A stretch of DNA of 64,000 nucleotides from Candidatus Gastranaerophilales bacterium (GTDB taxonomy: Bacteria; Cyanobacteriota; Vampirovibrionia; Gastranaerophilales; Gastranaerophilaceae), in the NCBI GenBank assembly GCA_028693235.1, contig JAQUVW010000002.1, positions 186,001 to 250,000 of the forward strand, read 5' to 3'. The number at the start of each line of letters is the position of its first letter. The stretch's first letter is position 1. The position numbers and the translations under genes were made by a program. Positions 55,352-62,785 of this stretch are shown here, one piece after another. Under the pieces are notes generated by a model, which saw only the letters and a program-made list of their open reading frames with translations, was not told the origin of the DNA and made no database searches.

Positions 55352-56065
55352 ATGCAAAAACGTCTATTGGTTGTTGATGATGATAATGAAATCAGAGAAT
55401 TGCTAGAGTTTGACTTGGCTCAAAGCGGTTATATTGTAGATACTGCGGTGGACGGTTTGGACGGCTTAAACAAATCGATTGCCTCTAATTATGATTTGGT
55501 TCTGCTTGACGTAATGATGCCTAAAATGAACGGTTTTGATGTCTGCAAAAATATAAAGAAAACTAAACCTGAAATGCCTATTTTACTTTTAACGGCAAAA
55601 GGAACTATTGGTGATAAAACATCAGGTTTTGACTCGGGGGCAGATGATTATATTGTTAAACCCTTTGATATCCAAGAGGTTTTGTTGAGAGTTAGAGCTC
55701 TTTTGCGTCGTAATTCACCTAAAAGTCAATCTTCTCCTGCTTCAGGTGAAATATTAAAAGCAGGTGATATCGAGCTTTTTCCTGAATCTTTAGAAACTGA
55801 AATTAAAAATAATCTTATAAAATTGACACCTACAGAGTTTGAAATATTATATTGTCTTATGCAACATTTTAATAATGCAGTTACTTTGGCTGTATTGCTC
55901 AATGAGGTGTGGGGGTATGACGGAGATGAAGATGTCAGAATGCTCAGAGTTCATGTCGGCGGCTTGAGGCAAAAAATAGAAGAAGACCCCAAACATCCCG
56001 TGTATTTGCATACTGTGACAAATGTCGGATATAAACTAACTCCTTTTGAAGAAGATGCAGAATGA
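55352..56065 (+). CDS. OmpR-family response regulator
   Basis: The receiver domain begins RLLVVDDDNEIRELL and has the phosphoacceptor Asp53 in LLDVMMPKMNG and the conserved Lys in VKPFD. A winged-helix DNA-binding domain follows from about residue 145 (LTPTEFEILYCLM, later RMLRVHVGGLRQKIE). It is encoded directly before a membrane histidine kinase with a four-base overlap, so the two form a pair. The target genes are not known. Confidence 0.95.
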   Translation: MQKRLLVVDDDNEIRELLEFDLAQSGYIVDTAVDGLDGLNKSIASNYDLVLLDVMMPKMNGFDVCKNIKKTKPEMPILLLTAKGTIGDKTSGFDSGADDYIVKPFDIQEVLLRVRALLRRNSPKSQSSPASGEILKAGDIELFPESLETEIKNNLIKLTPTEFEILYCLMQHFNNAVTLAVLLNEVWGYDGDEDVRMLRVHVGGLRQKIEEDPKHPVYLHTVTNVGYKLTPFEEDAE

Positions 56066-57759
56066 AAAAAATTAAAAGATTAAAAATTGTTGAACAAATT
56101 GCAATTGTTACCTTCTTTTCTGTAATTACTCCTTTGGTAATCGCAGGGCTAATTGTCAATAATATCAATCAACACGGCATAAGACGAGAACTTAGCTATT
56201 CAGCTGAAATGATTGCAGAATCTATTGAAAATAATATTCATTCACTCGTTGAATCAGATGAGGGTAAATTGAAAGAGGTCGTCCTCGCAACAAAATATTT
56301 CCCTAATGATTATATCGAAGATGTTTATTTGAAAGATGTTGTTATCAATTCAAATCTTTTTAAGGATTTGCAAATTATAATGCCGTCCCAGCTTAAAGCT
56401 GATTTTAAAGAGCCTTCAAGATTGCATTATAATGAAGAAAATCAGGATTTGATTTTGGCAGAAAAAATCCACGATGACAAATATCTTGTTGCGACAGTGG
56501 ATGTCGAAAAATTTAAGGATAAAATTTTTGAAAACATAAAGAATGATAAGCGTCAGATATATGTGCTTGATTCCAATACCGGCGGCTTAATATTTGCTCA
56601 TAATTATTCAAAAGATGACTTTGAAAATGTAAAAAAATTGCTTCCGTCCAAGTTGGAAATAGATGTTCCGGTAACTTATGGGGATATTAAAAACCAACCG
56701 TTAGCTTACTTGAAAGCAAGCGGTACAAATTTGCTTGTTATCGTGAATACCACGCATGAAATTACGGAAAAAACGATTAATACCGCAAGAGCCAAGATTA
56801 TTGTAGCTATTCTTGTTGCGGCTGCTTTCATTTTGCTTTTGGTCGGGATTTATACCTATTATCTATACATAAACATAAAACAGTTGTTTAAAGGTATTAT
56901 GGCTATATCAAAGGGGAATTACAAACGTCAAATCAGACTTTTGATGAATTTCTTTACTCCGTCTGAGGTTGTCTTTTTGGCTTCAGAGTTTAATAAAATG
57001 GTTAATGAAATCAATGTTTCTTATAAAAAATTGAAACAAAAAAATATAGAACTTAAACATCTTGATGAATTTCGCTCCAATCTTGTCGATACCGTAAGCC
57101 ATGAATTTAGAACCCCTTTAACAAGCATAAAAGGTTATACATCAAGGCTTTTGAGGCAAGATATCGTTCTTGATGAAGCTATGAAACATAAATCTTTGGT
57201 AGTTATAAAGCAACAGTCTGAACGTTTAGCGAGAATGGTTGAGGATTTATTGGTTATACCAGATATCGAAGGTGCCAAGCTCAATATAAGGCTTGAAGAT
57301 GTAAATTTGTGGGATACTGTGGAATCTTCTTTCTTGTCAATAAGAAATGTTGAAAATAGAATTGTAGAAAACCTTGTTCCTGCTGATTTTCCACTGGTTA
57401 GAGCAGATAAGGACAGGATTGAGCAAGTTATCATTAATCTCGTTGAAAATGCAACAAAATATGCTTATGAAGACAGCCCGATTGTTATAAGTGCTGAAGT
57501 CGAAAATGATAGAGCAATTTTGACAGTGTTCAATAAGGCTGACTATATAGATAAAGAAAAACTCGAAAAATTATTTGAAAAATTTACTCGTGTCGAAGAT
57601 GATACGACTCGAACCACTCGCGGAACAGGTTTGGGGCTTTTTATTGTTAAAGGACTTGTCGAAGCTATGCACGGGGCAATATATTTGAAATCAAGTGTTA
57701 AAAACGAGTTTTGGGTAAAAGTTATTCTGCCTTTGGTTAAAGAAAGTGAACAGGCATGA
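56062..57759 (+). CDS. Membrane sensor histidine kinase
   Basis: Helices near residues 12-30 and 246-268 enclose an extracytoplasmic sensor of about 215 residues with a Cache-like look. A HAMP-like linker follows. The HisKA motif VSHEFRTPLTSIKGYT has phospho-His347. The HATPase domain shows NLVENATKYAYED and GTGLGLFIVKGLVE; the central G1-type box is degenerate (TVFNKADYIDKE). Its ATG overlaps the regulator stop, and its own stop overlaps tadA. It should phosphorylate the adjacent regulator in response to an unknown external signal. Confidence 0.93.
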   Translation: MKKIKRLKIVEQIAIVTFFSVITPLVIAGLIVNNINQHGIRRELSYSAEMIAESIENNIHSLVESDEGKLKEVVLATKYFPNDYIEDVYLKDVVINSNLFKDLQIIMPSQLKADFKEPSRLHYNEENQDLILAEKIHDDKYLVATVDVEKFKDKIFENIKNDKRQIYVLDSNTGGLIFAHNYSKDDFENVKKLLPSKLEIDVPVTYGDIKNQPLAYLKASGTNLLVIVNTTHEITEKTINTARAKIIVAILVAAAFILLLVGIYTYYLYINIKQLFKGIMAISKGNYKRQIRLLMNFFTPSEVVFLASEFNKMVNEINVSYKKLKQKNIELKHLDEFRSNLVDTVSHEFRTPLTSIKGYTSRLLRQDIVLDEAMKHKSLVVIKQQSERLARMVEDLLVIPDIEGAKLNIRLEDVNLWDTVESSFLSIRNVENRIVENLVPADFPLVRADKDRIEQVIINLVENATKYAYEDSPIVISAEVENDRAILTVFNKADYIDKEKLEKLFEKFTRVEDDTTRTTRGTGLGLFIVKGLVEAMHGAIYLKSSVKNEFWVKVILPLVKESEQA

Positions 57760-58187
57760 AGCTTGAATTCATGGAGCTTGCTATATCCGAAGCTTTAAAG
57801 TCCGACAATGACATTCCTGTAGGTGCTGTAATCGCAAAAGACGGTGTTGTCATTGCAAAAGCCTTTAATCAAAAAGAGAAAAACAACGATTCGACTCAAC
57901 ACGCAGAAATATTGGCAATCAAGAAGGCATCCGGCTACTTGGGTAATTGGCGTTTAGCCGGTTGTACAATGTATGTTACGCTAGAACCTTGCCCTATGTG
58001 TGCGTCTGCAATTATCCAGTCACGTATTGAAAAAATTTATTTCGGCTCTTATGATATTTTGTATGGTGCATTAGGCTCAAAAATCGATTTGCGAAAAATT
58101 CATAATTCTAAACTTGAGGTCAAAGGTGGAATTATGGAGGAAAAATGCGATAATATGATTGATTTGTATTTTAAGGATTTACGATGA
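57756..58187 (+). CDS. tadA: tRNA-specific adenosine deaminase TadA
   Basis: TadA converts adenosine 34 of tRNA-Arg(ACG) to inosine. The zinc deaminase site is complete: His49-Ala-Glu51 and the PCPMC pair (Cys79, Cys82). The NWRLAGCTMYVTLEPC block is typical of TadA rather than of cytidine or guanine deaminases. The length (143 aa) is slightly short but normal. It overlaps the kinase before it and the TIGR02757 gene after it by four bases each. An essential tRNA gene within a signalling operon is an odd mix, probably reflecting gene packing. Confidence 0.93.
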   Translation: MKLEFMELAISEALKSDNDIPVGAVIAKDGVVIAKAFNQKEKNNDSTQHAEILAIKKASGYLGNWRLAGCTMYVTLEPCPMCASAIIQSRIEKIYFGSYDILYGALGSKIDLRKIHNSKLEVKGGIMEEKCDNMIDLYFKDLR

Positions 58188-58942
58188 ATTTAAAAATTTC
58201 GCTTGATGAATACGTATCAAGTTATGAAACAGAAGATTTTATAAAAGATGACCCGGTACAATTTCCTCGCAGATTTAATGATAAAAAGGATGTAGAAATT
58301 GCAGGTTTTTTGGCTGCTGTGATGGCTTATGGCAGACGTGAGCTTTTTATCGAAAAGCTAAGTCATATGTTTGCGATTATGAATCAACAACCCCATAATT
58401 ATATCTTGAATTTTAATGAAGCAAATCAAGATTTTGATGATTTTAAATATCGTTTTTCAAAAGGGATTGATTTTAAACAATTGTTTTTGATATTAAAAGA
58501 GCTTTATTCAACAGAGAATTCTTTAGAGAAGCTTTTTGCATATTCATACAATTCGACAGGAAGTGTAGAAGGAATGTTTCAAGGAATTGTTGATTATTTT
58601 TATTCCAGAGTGACCTTGCCTGTAACTCAAGGGTTTTATTTCTTGCTCCCGGACCCACGCAAAGGAAGTGCTATGAAACGTCTAAATATGATGATGAGAT
58701 GGTTCGTAAGAGATGGAGCCGTTGATTTAGGTATTTGGGATTTTATAGAAAAATCTGAACTATTAATTCCGTTGGATACACATGTCGCAAAGATTTCAAG
58801 AAAATTAGGACTTTTGAATCGCTCAAGCAATGATATGCGGGCGGTAATTGAGTTGACAAAAGTGTTGAAAGATATTGACCTTGATGATCCCATCAAATAT
58901 GATTTTGCATTATTTGGTTACGGAGTTAACAACAAGCTATAA
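58184..58942 (+). CDS. TIGR02757 family protein (DUF2400)
   Basis: This conserved family has no assigned function. Characteristic blocks are DPVQFPRRFNDKKDVEIAGFLAAVMAYGRR near the start, then KRLNMMMRWFVRDGAVDLGIW and LIPLDTHVAKISRKLGLL. The helix-rich fold and the LIPLDTHV block recall helix-hairpin-helix DNA glycosylases of the EndoIII type, but without the iron-sulfur cysteines, so a repair role is speculative. The length (252 aa) is typical. It closes the four-gene overlapping operon and a terminator follows directly. Confidence 0.9.
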   Translation: MNLKISLDEYVSSYETEDFIKDDPVQFPRRFNDKKDVEIAGFLAAVMAYGRRELFIEKLSHMFAIMNQQPHNYILNFNEANQDFDDFKYRFSKGIDFKQLFLILKELYSTENSLEKLFAYSYNSTGSVEGMFQGIVDYFYSRVTLPVTQGFYFLLPDPRKGSAMKRLNMMMRWFVRDGAVDLGIWDFIEKSELLIPLDTHVAKISRKLGLLNRSSNDMRAVIELTKVLKDIDLDDPIKYDFALFGYGVNNKL

Positions 58943-58944
58943 CA

Positions 58945-58971
58945 AAAAAGACGCCATATTAGCGTCTTTTT
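58945..58971. terminator. Intrinsic terminator ending the two-component/tadA operon
   Basis: A perfect 10-base stem (AAAAAGACGC with GCGTCTTTTT) encloses a 7-base loop, starting two bases after the stop. It can also serve the convergent 243-residue gene. Confidence 0.9.
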
Positions 58972-58995
58972 ATATTTTTGATTTGCATTAATCTA

Positions 58996-59727
58996 TTATT
59001 TAACTTTATCTGTTAAAACAAATAAGCTAATCAAGTCATTAATTTGAGTTACTTGTCTTTGATAGTCTTGAGCATGTCTTTCAAGATACATAATATTAGT
59101 TTTATATTCTTGAACTTTAGTCATGCAATCTTTGATTGAGCCATTCAAATTATCTTGAACTTGTTGAGCTTCTTGTAGAACTTGATTCATTGAGATGCCC
59201 AAAGCTTCTATAGTTTGTCTTATAATTTGAGCCCCTGTTTGTTTAGTAACGCCGGCAGGAAGTTGAGAAATTAATCTTTTTAAAACTGCGACATTAGCAG
59301 GAACGTCAACTTGAGTAGTTTTTTCTGCGTTATTCATATTAACCTCTTTTGGTGCTTGGTAACTGATAGGTGATTCAACCGGTTCTTCTTGAATTTGGGG
59401 AACAGGTTGGACGTTAAAATTGAAATGAGATGAGTCGTTATTCGGAATAACAACAGGCTCATTATCTTCAATAATAAAGTTTTCTTGGCTATCAATATTA
59501 GAAGCAGCAATATTATTAGTGACTTCGTTAGAGATTACGTCTTCAAAAATTTCTAAATTATCATTAACCGGTTCTTCGATTTCTTGAACGGCAGTTGCTG
59601 TTTGTTCTTTAATAACAGGGGGTTCAACGATTTCTTCTTCGATAGGATTTATTTCAATTTCAGATTGTCTTTTTAATGCTTCAACTATTTTCTTGCCTAC
59701 GCCCTCAGGCAATTGATTTTTAGCCAT
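58996..59727 (-). CDS. Unknown protein with a disordered acidic linker and helical C-terminus (243 aa)
   Basis: A short basic N-terminal helix (GVGKKIVEALKRQSE) is followed by about 110 residues of acidic, Pro/Asn-rich sequence that should be disordered. Residues ~140-243 form a helical domain with PANVAVLKRLISQLPAGV and a long amphipathic tail that may form a coil (ERHAQDYQRQVTQI). No membrane helix is present. It has a near-consensus promoter and a GGAAAGG site, so it is probably well expressed. The function is unknown; a scaffold or adaptor is one possibility. Confidence 0.75.
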   Translation of the reverse strand: MAKNQLPEGVGKKIVEALKRQSEIEINPIEEEIVEPPVIKEQTATAVQEIEEPVNDNLEIFEDVISNEVTNNIAASNIDSQENFIIEDNEPVVIPNNDSSHFNFNVQPVPQIQEEPVESPISYQAPKEVNMNNAEKTTQVDVPANVAVLKRLISQLPAGVTKQTGAQIIRQTIEALGISMNQVLQEAQQVQDNLNGSIKDCMTKVQEYKTNIMYLERHAQDYQRQVTQINDLISLFVLTDKVK

Positions 59728-59755
59728 AGTAAAACCTTTCCTTCTTTATGCGAGA

Positions 59756-59784
59756 ATTATAATTAAAATATATTTATTTTTCAA
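59756..59784 (-). promoter_or_regulatory. Near-consensus promoter of the 243-residue gene
   Basis: On the minus strand TTGAAA (59779-59784) and a perfect TATAAT (59756-59761) are spaced by exactly 17 bases. The -10 ends about 28 bases before the ATG, which has a good ribosome-binding site. Confidence 0.8.
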
Positions 59785-59829
59785 GTAAATATATGATGAA
59801 AGCATGTAATGATTGTGTTTTGGGGTAAT

Positions 59830-60222
59830 TTAATACAAATCATCTATTTTTTGTAAGGTTTCGAGTCCTTGAATGAAGTAGATAGATTGTTCAATATTTT
59901 TAGCGTTTAGGTTTGTAGAAGTGGCAAGGAGGGCACGTAAACTTTCTTGCCAATTGATATTAAAATCTTTAACGGTATTTTCAGGAGTGCATAATATGTC
60001 AGCTAAAGTAAATAATTCATTATTATAAAATTTCAAAGCTTTGCTTAATAGGTCAATGGTAATAGTTTTGGGAAAATTTTTCATTTGTCCGTTTTCGAGT
60101 TTTGAAATCAGAGCTGCACTGACGCCTGAATATTTTGCGAGTTCTCTAATTGATAAGTCAAGGGCTGTTCTTCTATGTTTGATGGTAGAGCCGAAATCCT
60201 CGAGTCTTTTTTTATTAGTCAT
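59830..60222 (-). CDS. XRE-type HTH transcriptional regulator
   Basis: This 130-residue protein has a lambda-repressor-type helix-turn-helix at about residues 10-65 (LSIRELAKYSGVSAALISKLENG). A helical C-terminal domain probably dimerises. I start at the ATG at 60220-60222 because GGAAGGG lies just upstream; a start nine codons earlier would read through that site. It faces the tail-fibre gene with 125 bases between the starts, and a palindrome spans both promoters. That layout is typical of a phage-type or element-type repressor that controls itself and the divergent genes. Confidence 0.88.
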   Translation of the reverse strand: MTNKKRLEDFGSTIKHRRTALDLSIRELAKYSGVSAALISKLENGQMKNFPKTITIDLLSKALKFYNNELFTLADILCTPENTVKDFNINWQESLRALLATSTNLNAKNIEQSIYFIQGLETLQKIDDLY

Positions 60223-60244
60223 GATTAAAAATCCCTTCCAGAAA

Positions 60245-60272
60245 ATCATATCATAACTTTAATAAAAATCAA
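60245..60272 (-). promoter_or_regulatory. Promoter of the XRE regulator
   Basis: On the minus strand TTGATT (60267-60272) and TATGAT (60245-60250) are spaced by 16 bases. Transcription would start near 60238, about 17 bases before the ATG. Its -35 shares bases with the palindrome at 60269-60282. Confidence 0.55.
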
Positions 60273-60282
60273 CACCAGTTGA
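60269..60282. promoter_or_regulatory. Candidate operator spanning both divergent -35 boxes
   Basis: TCAAC-acca-GTTGA is a perfect 5-base inverted repeat. It covers part of the -35 of the leftward XRE promoter and of the rightward tail-fibre promoter. A dimeric XRE protein bound here could block both. Confidence 0.55.
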
Positions 60283-60308
60283 CAAATATTAAAAAGCAGT
60301 GATAAAAT
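60279..60308 (+). promoter_or_regulatory. Promoter of the tail-fibre genes
   Basis: A perfect TTGACA (60279-60284) is followed after 18 bases by TAAAAT (60303-60308). The leader to the ATG at 60348 is about 33 bases and contains AAAGGTG. Confidence 0.65.
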
Positions 60309-60315
60309 AAACGCA

Positions 60316-60331
60316 TGTTGATTAGTAAACA
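60316..60331. promoter_or_regulatory. Second candidate operator downstream of the tail-fibre promoter
   Basis: TGTT-gattagta-AACA is an inverted repeat located around the expected transcription start. It contains a GTTGA half-site like that of the first operator, suggesting a second binding site of the same repressor. Confidence 0.35.
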
Positions 60332-60347
60332 ATGTGAAAGGTGAAAT

Positions 60348-61346
60348 ATGACAGACAATTTTAATGATGAAAATGGACTTGTGCCTGAAATACAAGTTGA
60401 GGTTACGGATAATAATCAACAAATACCTTTAACAATGAGTCAAAATATTCAAAATACTCTTTCAGTGCATAACAATGACGAGTATGCTCACCAGTCTATC
60501 TTGGATGCTGTTAGTGTTCAGGGAAGCAAGGTTACTCAGCTTACAACGATGACAATCAATAATAATACGTTGCTAAACAATCGTTGTGAATTGATTGAAG
60601 AACAGGTTGCTGCTGATAAAAACGGCTACGCAGATGTGCCTTTTTCTGTTGGGGAGCCTACAATAGATGTCCATTCAGTAAATAAAGCATATATGGTTAA
60701 TTATGTTACTAACAGGATAAATGAAATATCAGATAATCTTTTTGATTTTAAAATTTCTGATAAAGCTCAAAATGATGATTGGAAACCTGCTGACGGCAAT
60801 TGGCTTGACGGAAATATATATATATCAGCTTATCAATATCTTTTAAATCAATATAATTCAGGCACTTTAACCACAGATGCTAATAGTTATGTAGATTCAA
60901 CAAATACAATAAGCAATAAAAATGTGATATGTAACGTTAGTCCGAAGCTTTTTAGAATAGTTGAAAGTGCTAACGCTGTTGCTGTTGACGAGTTATATGC
61001 GGCTACGAATTCTGCTTGGTATTATTTGTTAGATATAGAAAACAGGCAGTTTAAACTTCCGAGGTGTGAGAATTTTATGCAATTGACAGGTATTGTCGCA
61101 AATGCGGGATTGTATAAAGAAGCCGGCTTGCCGAATATCGTAGGTGAAGCGTGGTCAGGTGCAGCTTTAAGTCATGATACAGGGTGTTTTAAAGTTACAA
61201 ATCAAGTATCTCGTGGTAGTGGTGGGGCAGATTATGCACCTTCTGTCTTAAACTTTAATGCTTCATTGGTAAATAAAATGTATGGTAATAGTGAAAGTGT
61301 TCAACCTCGTGCTAACAAAATGGTTTTATATTTTAAAGTTAAGTGA
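60348..61346 (+). CDS. Phage-like tail fibre protein
   Basis: The first ~70 residues are polar and probably fold as a stalk or attachment part. The C-terminal third resembles receptor-binding tips of phage tail fibres: FKLPRCENFMQLTG, then AGLPNIVGEAW, a Gly/Ser-rich stretch, and an end reading MYGNSESVQPRANKMVLYFKVK. That last block (YG-S-VQP, then a beta strand) is the common closing pattern of tail-collar-type fibres. A strong promoter and an AAAGGTG site precede it. No head, tail-tube, baseplate, lysis or integrase genes are nearby, so this is a prophage remnant, a satellite or a domesticated fibre. Confidence 0.8.
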   Translation: MTDNFNDENGLVPEIQVEVTDNNQQIPLTMSQNIQNTLSVHNNDEYAHQSILDAVSVQGSKVTQLTTMTINNNTLLNNRCELIEEQVAADKNGYADVPFSVGEPTIDVHSVNKAYMVNYVTNRINEISDNLFDFKISDKAQNDDWKPADGNWLDGNIYISAYQYLLNQYNSGTLTTDANSYVDSTNTISNKNVICNVSPKLFRIVESANAVAVDELYAATNSAWYYLLDIENRQFKLPRCENFMQLTGIVANAGLYKEAGLPNIVGEAWSGAALSHDTGCFKVTNQVSRGSGGADYAPSVLNFNASLVNKMYGNSESVQPRANKMVLYFKVK

Positions 61347-61363
61347 TAATGGAAAGGAATAAA

Positions 61364-61858
61364 ATGTACGATAATATTAGCTTAACAGGTAAAGTGGTAC
61401 CTGTAGATAATTTTTATAATGGTGACTTGGCAGAAGGAGATAAAGCTCTTTCTTTCGCTGAAAAAGGTTTGATTATGCGAGGATACGGATATGAAATTCA
61501 AAACCACGCAATTGTTGATATCTCAAATAGTGAGGCTTATTTAAAGCAAGTTCAATCAAAGCAAATTGAAGAGAATTTTGCAGTGAATGAGTGTAAATAT
61601 AATCTTGTTCTCACAACTCCAATTCAATATACAAACGGTAAAACGTATAAGCCGTCTTACGTTGATGAGTATGCAAAACTATTAGTAACAGACATTTTCC
61701 CTATCAGAATTTGGGATGCAACAGGGCTTGACTCAGACGAAATGACAAAAGAAGAGTTAAAATTGTTGGTTTCTTTTTTGAAACAGACAAGTGAACCTGC
61801 TTTTCAATCTTATAAAGTTAAAAAAGCAGAACTGTTAATTGAAAAACAAAACATATAA
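61364..61858 (+). CDS. Possible tail-fibre partner or assembly protein (164 aa)
   Basis: This protein begins MYDNISLTGKVVPVDNFYNGD and is soluble, with a beta-rich first half and a helical end (KEELKLLVSFLKQ, later VKKAELLIEKQNI). It directly follows the tail-fibre gene, and small proteins in that position are usually fibre chaperones or assembly factors. I do not recognise the family, so the role is inferred from position and size. The GGAAAGG site favours the ATG at 61364; the frame is open from 61343, overlapping the fibre gene by four bases. Confidence 0.6.
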   Translation: MYDNISLTGKVVPVDNFYNGDLAEGDKALSFAEKGLIMRGYGYEIQNHAIVDISNSEAYLKQVQSKQIEENFAVNECKYNLVLTTPIQYTNGKTYKPSYVDEYAKLLVTDIFPIRIWDATGLDSDEMTKEELKLLVSFLKQTSEPAFQSYKVKKAELLIEKQNI

Positions 61859-61871
61859 AAGGGAGTCTTTA

Positions 61872-61898
61872 AATATATTCAAATTGTGGTAATATATT
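61872..61898 (+). promoter_or_regulatory. Promoter/operator of the MerR-RelE pair
   Basis: The palindrome AATATATT occurs at 61872-61879 and 61891-61898, starting 19 bases apart. The second copy overlaps an extended -10, TGG-TAATAT (61887-61895), whose transcription start would fall at the ATG at 61902. This suggests autoregulation by the MerR-like protein and a leaderless message. Confidence 0.45.
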
Positions 61899-61901
61899 AA
61901 T

Positions 61902-62465
61902 ATGAGTGATAAATATGATATAGCCTTTAATACCAATTTTGTAGCCTCTTTAACGGGTGCTAGTGTTTCTCAATTGAATATGTGGGACAAAAGAGGACTT
62001 TCTTCCCCAAGTGTTTTAAAATCATCTGGTAGAGGTTCTGTTCGACTATATTCTTTTAAAGATATTGTTGAAGTTAAGACAATTGTCTATTTAAGAGATA
62101 ATAATATCAGTCTTAAAAATATAAAAATGGCAATAGATTATTTGAAACATACATTTGATTACAAATCCCCATTATCAGAATTAGTATTAATATCAAATGG
62201 AAAAGATGTTTTATGTGCTCCCCAAGGAGAAATTAATGATATTTCGGCTAGATGGATAGCTGCTAATAAAAATGGACAGTTGGTAATGCGGTTTATGGTA
62301 CCTTTGGGTGCTATTACTCAAACTATAGATGCGGCGATAAAAAAATACAATGAACGTATAGAAGAAGCTAGTCAAGAAGAAGCTAACGATGAATTAGTTT
62401 CACTTAAAGATATAGAGGAATCAGTTTTTGGAGTATCAAGTAAAGTTTACAAAAAGCGTGCTTGA
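61902..62465 (+). CDS. MerR-type HTH protein, likely antitoxin
   Basis: The N-terminal winged HTH (about residues 8-80) has the MerR pattern: FVASLTGASVSQLNMWDKRGL, then VRLYSFKDIVEVKTIVYLRD. Residues ~90-155 form a small beta-rich domain (ELVLISNGKDVLCAPQGEI), followed by an acidic helical tail (RIEEASQEEANDELVSL) of the kind antitoxins use to wrap a toxin. The end overlaps the RelE-like gene by 38 bases. No metal-binding cysteines are present, so it is not a metal sensor. MerR-type antitoxins occur but usually pair with other toxins, so this pairing is uncommon. Confidence 0.82.
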   Translation: MSDKYDIAFNTNFVASLTGASVSQLNMWDKRGLSSPSVLKSSGRGSVRLYSFKDIVEVKTIVYLRDNNISLKNIKMAIDYLKHTFDYKSPLSELVLISNGKDVLCAPQGEINDISARWIAANKNGQLVMRFMVPLGAITQTIDAAIKKYNERIEEASQEEANDELVSLKDIEESVFGVSSKVYKKRA

Positions 62466-62718
62466 AGAAGATATACCAAAACTAAATAAATCCGGTATTG
62501 ATTTAAAAGTATTATATCGCTCTTTAAAAAAGTTAGAAAACAATCCGTATGGTTCTTCTAGAGCCAAAAGCGGAGATTTAAGTGGTATTAGAGGAATGGA
62601 CTGGAATAAAGGTTATAGAGTTTTATTTAAAATAAATGATGATAAAAAGCTTGTGACGATTGTTTCTATAGATAATCATGATAACGCTTATAAAAAAGCA
62701 AAAAAACGAATTGATTAA
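62428..62718 (+). CDS. RelE/ParE-superfamily toxin
   Basis: This 96-residue protein matches the RelE fold: YQVKFTKSVLEEDIPKL, a helix LYRSLKKLENNPYG, then SGDLSGIRGMDWNKGYRVLFKI and a final strand VTIVSIDNHDNAYKKA. Such toxins cut ribosome-bound mRNA or act on gyrase; sequence alone does not say which. The start is a TTG at 62428 inside the antitoxin gene, preceded by GAGGAATC at a normal distance. The overlap couples toxin to antitoxin synthesis. A strong terminator follows the stop. Confidence 0.85.
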   Translation: MEYQVKFTKSVLEEDIPKLNKSGIDLKVLYRSLKKLENNPYGSSRAKSGDLSGIRGMDWNKGYRVLFKINDDKKLVTIVSIDNHDNAYKKAKKRID

Positions 62719-62732
62719 TATTTAAATATAAC

Positions 62733-62764
62733 AAAAAGGGAAAGCAAATTGCCTTCCCTTTTTT
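62733..62764. terminator. Intrinsic terminator between the toxin gene and groL
   Basis: AAAAAGGGAAAGC pairs with GCCTTCCCTTTTT with one mismatch and a short AT loop, flanked by a T run on the plus strand and A residues that become T on the minus strand. It lies 15 bases past the toxin stop and can also terminate the convergent groL. Confidence 0.85.
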
Positions 62765-62785
62765 GTTCAAAATGAATAAAACGAA

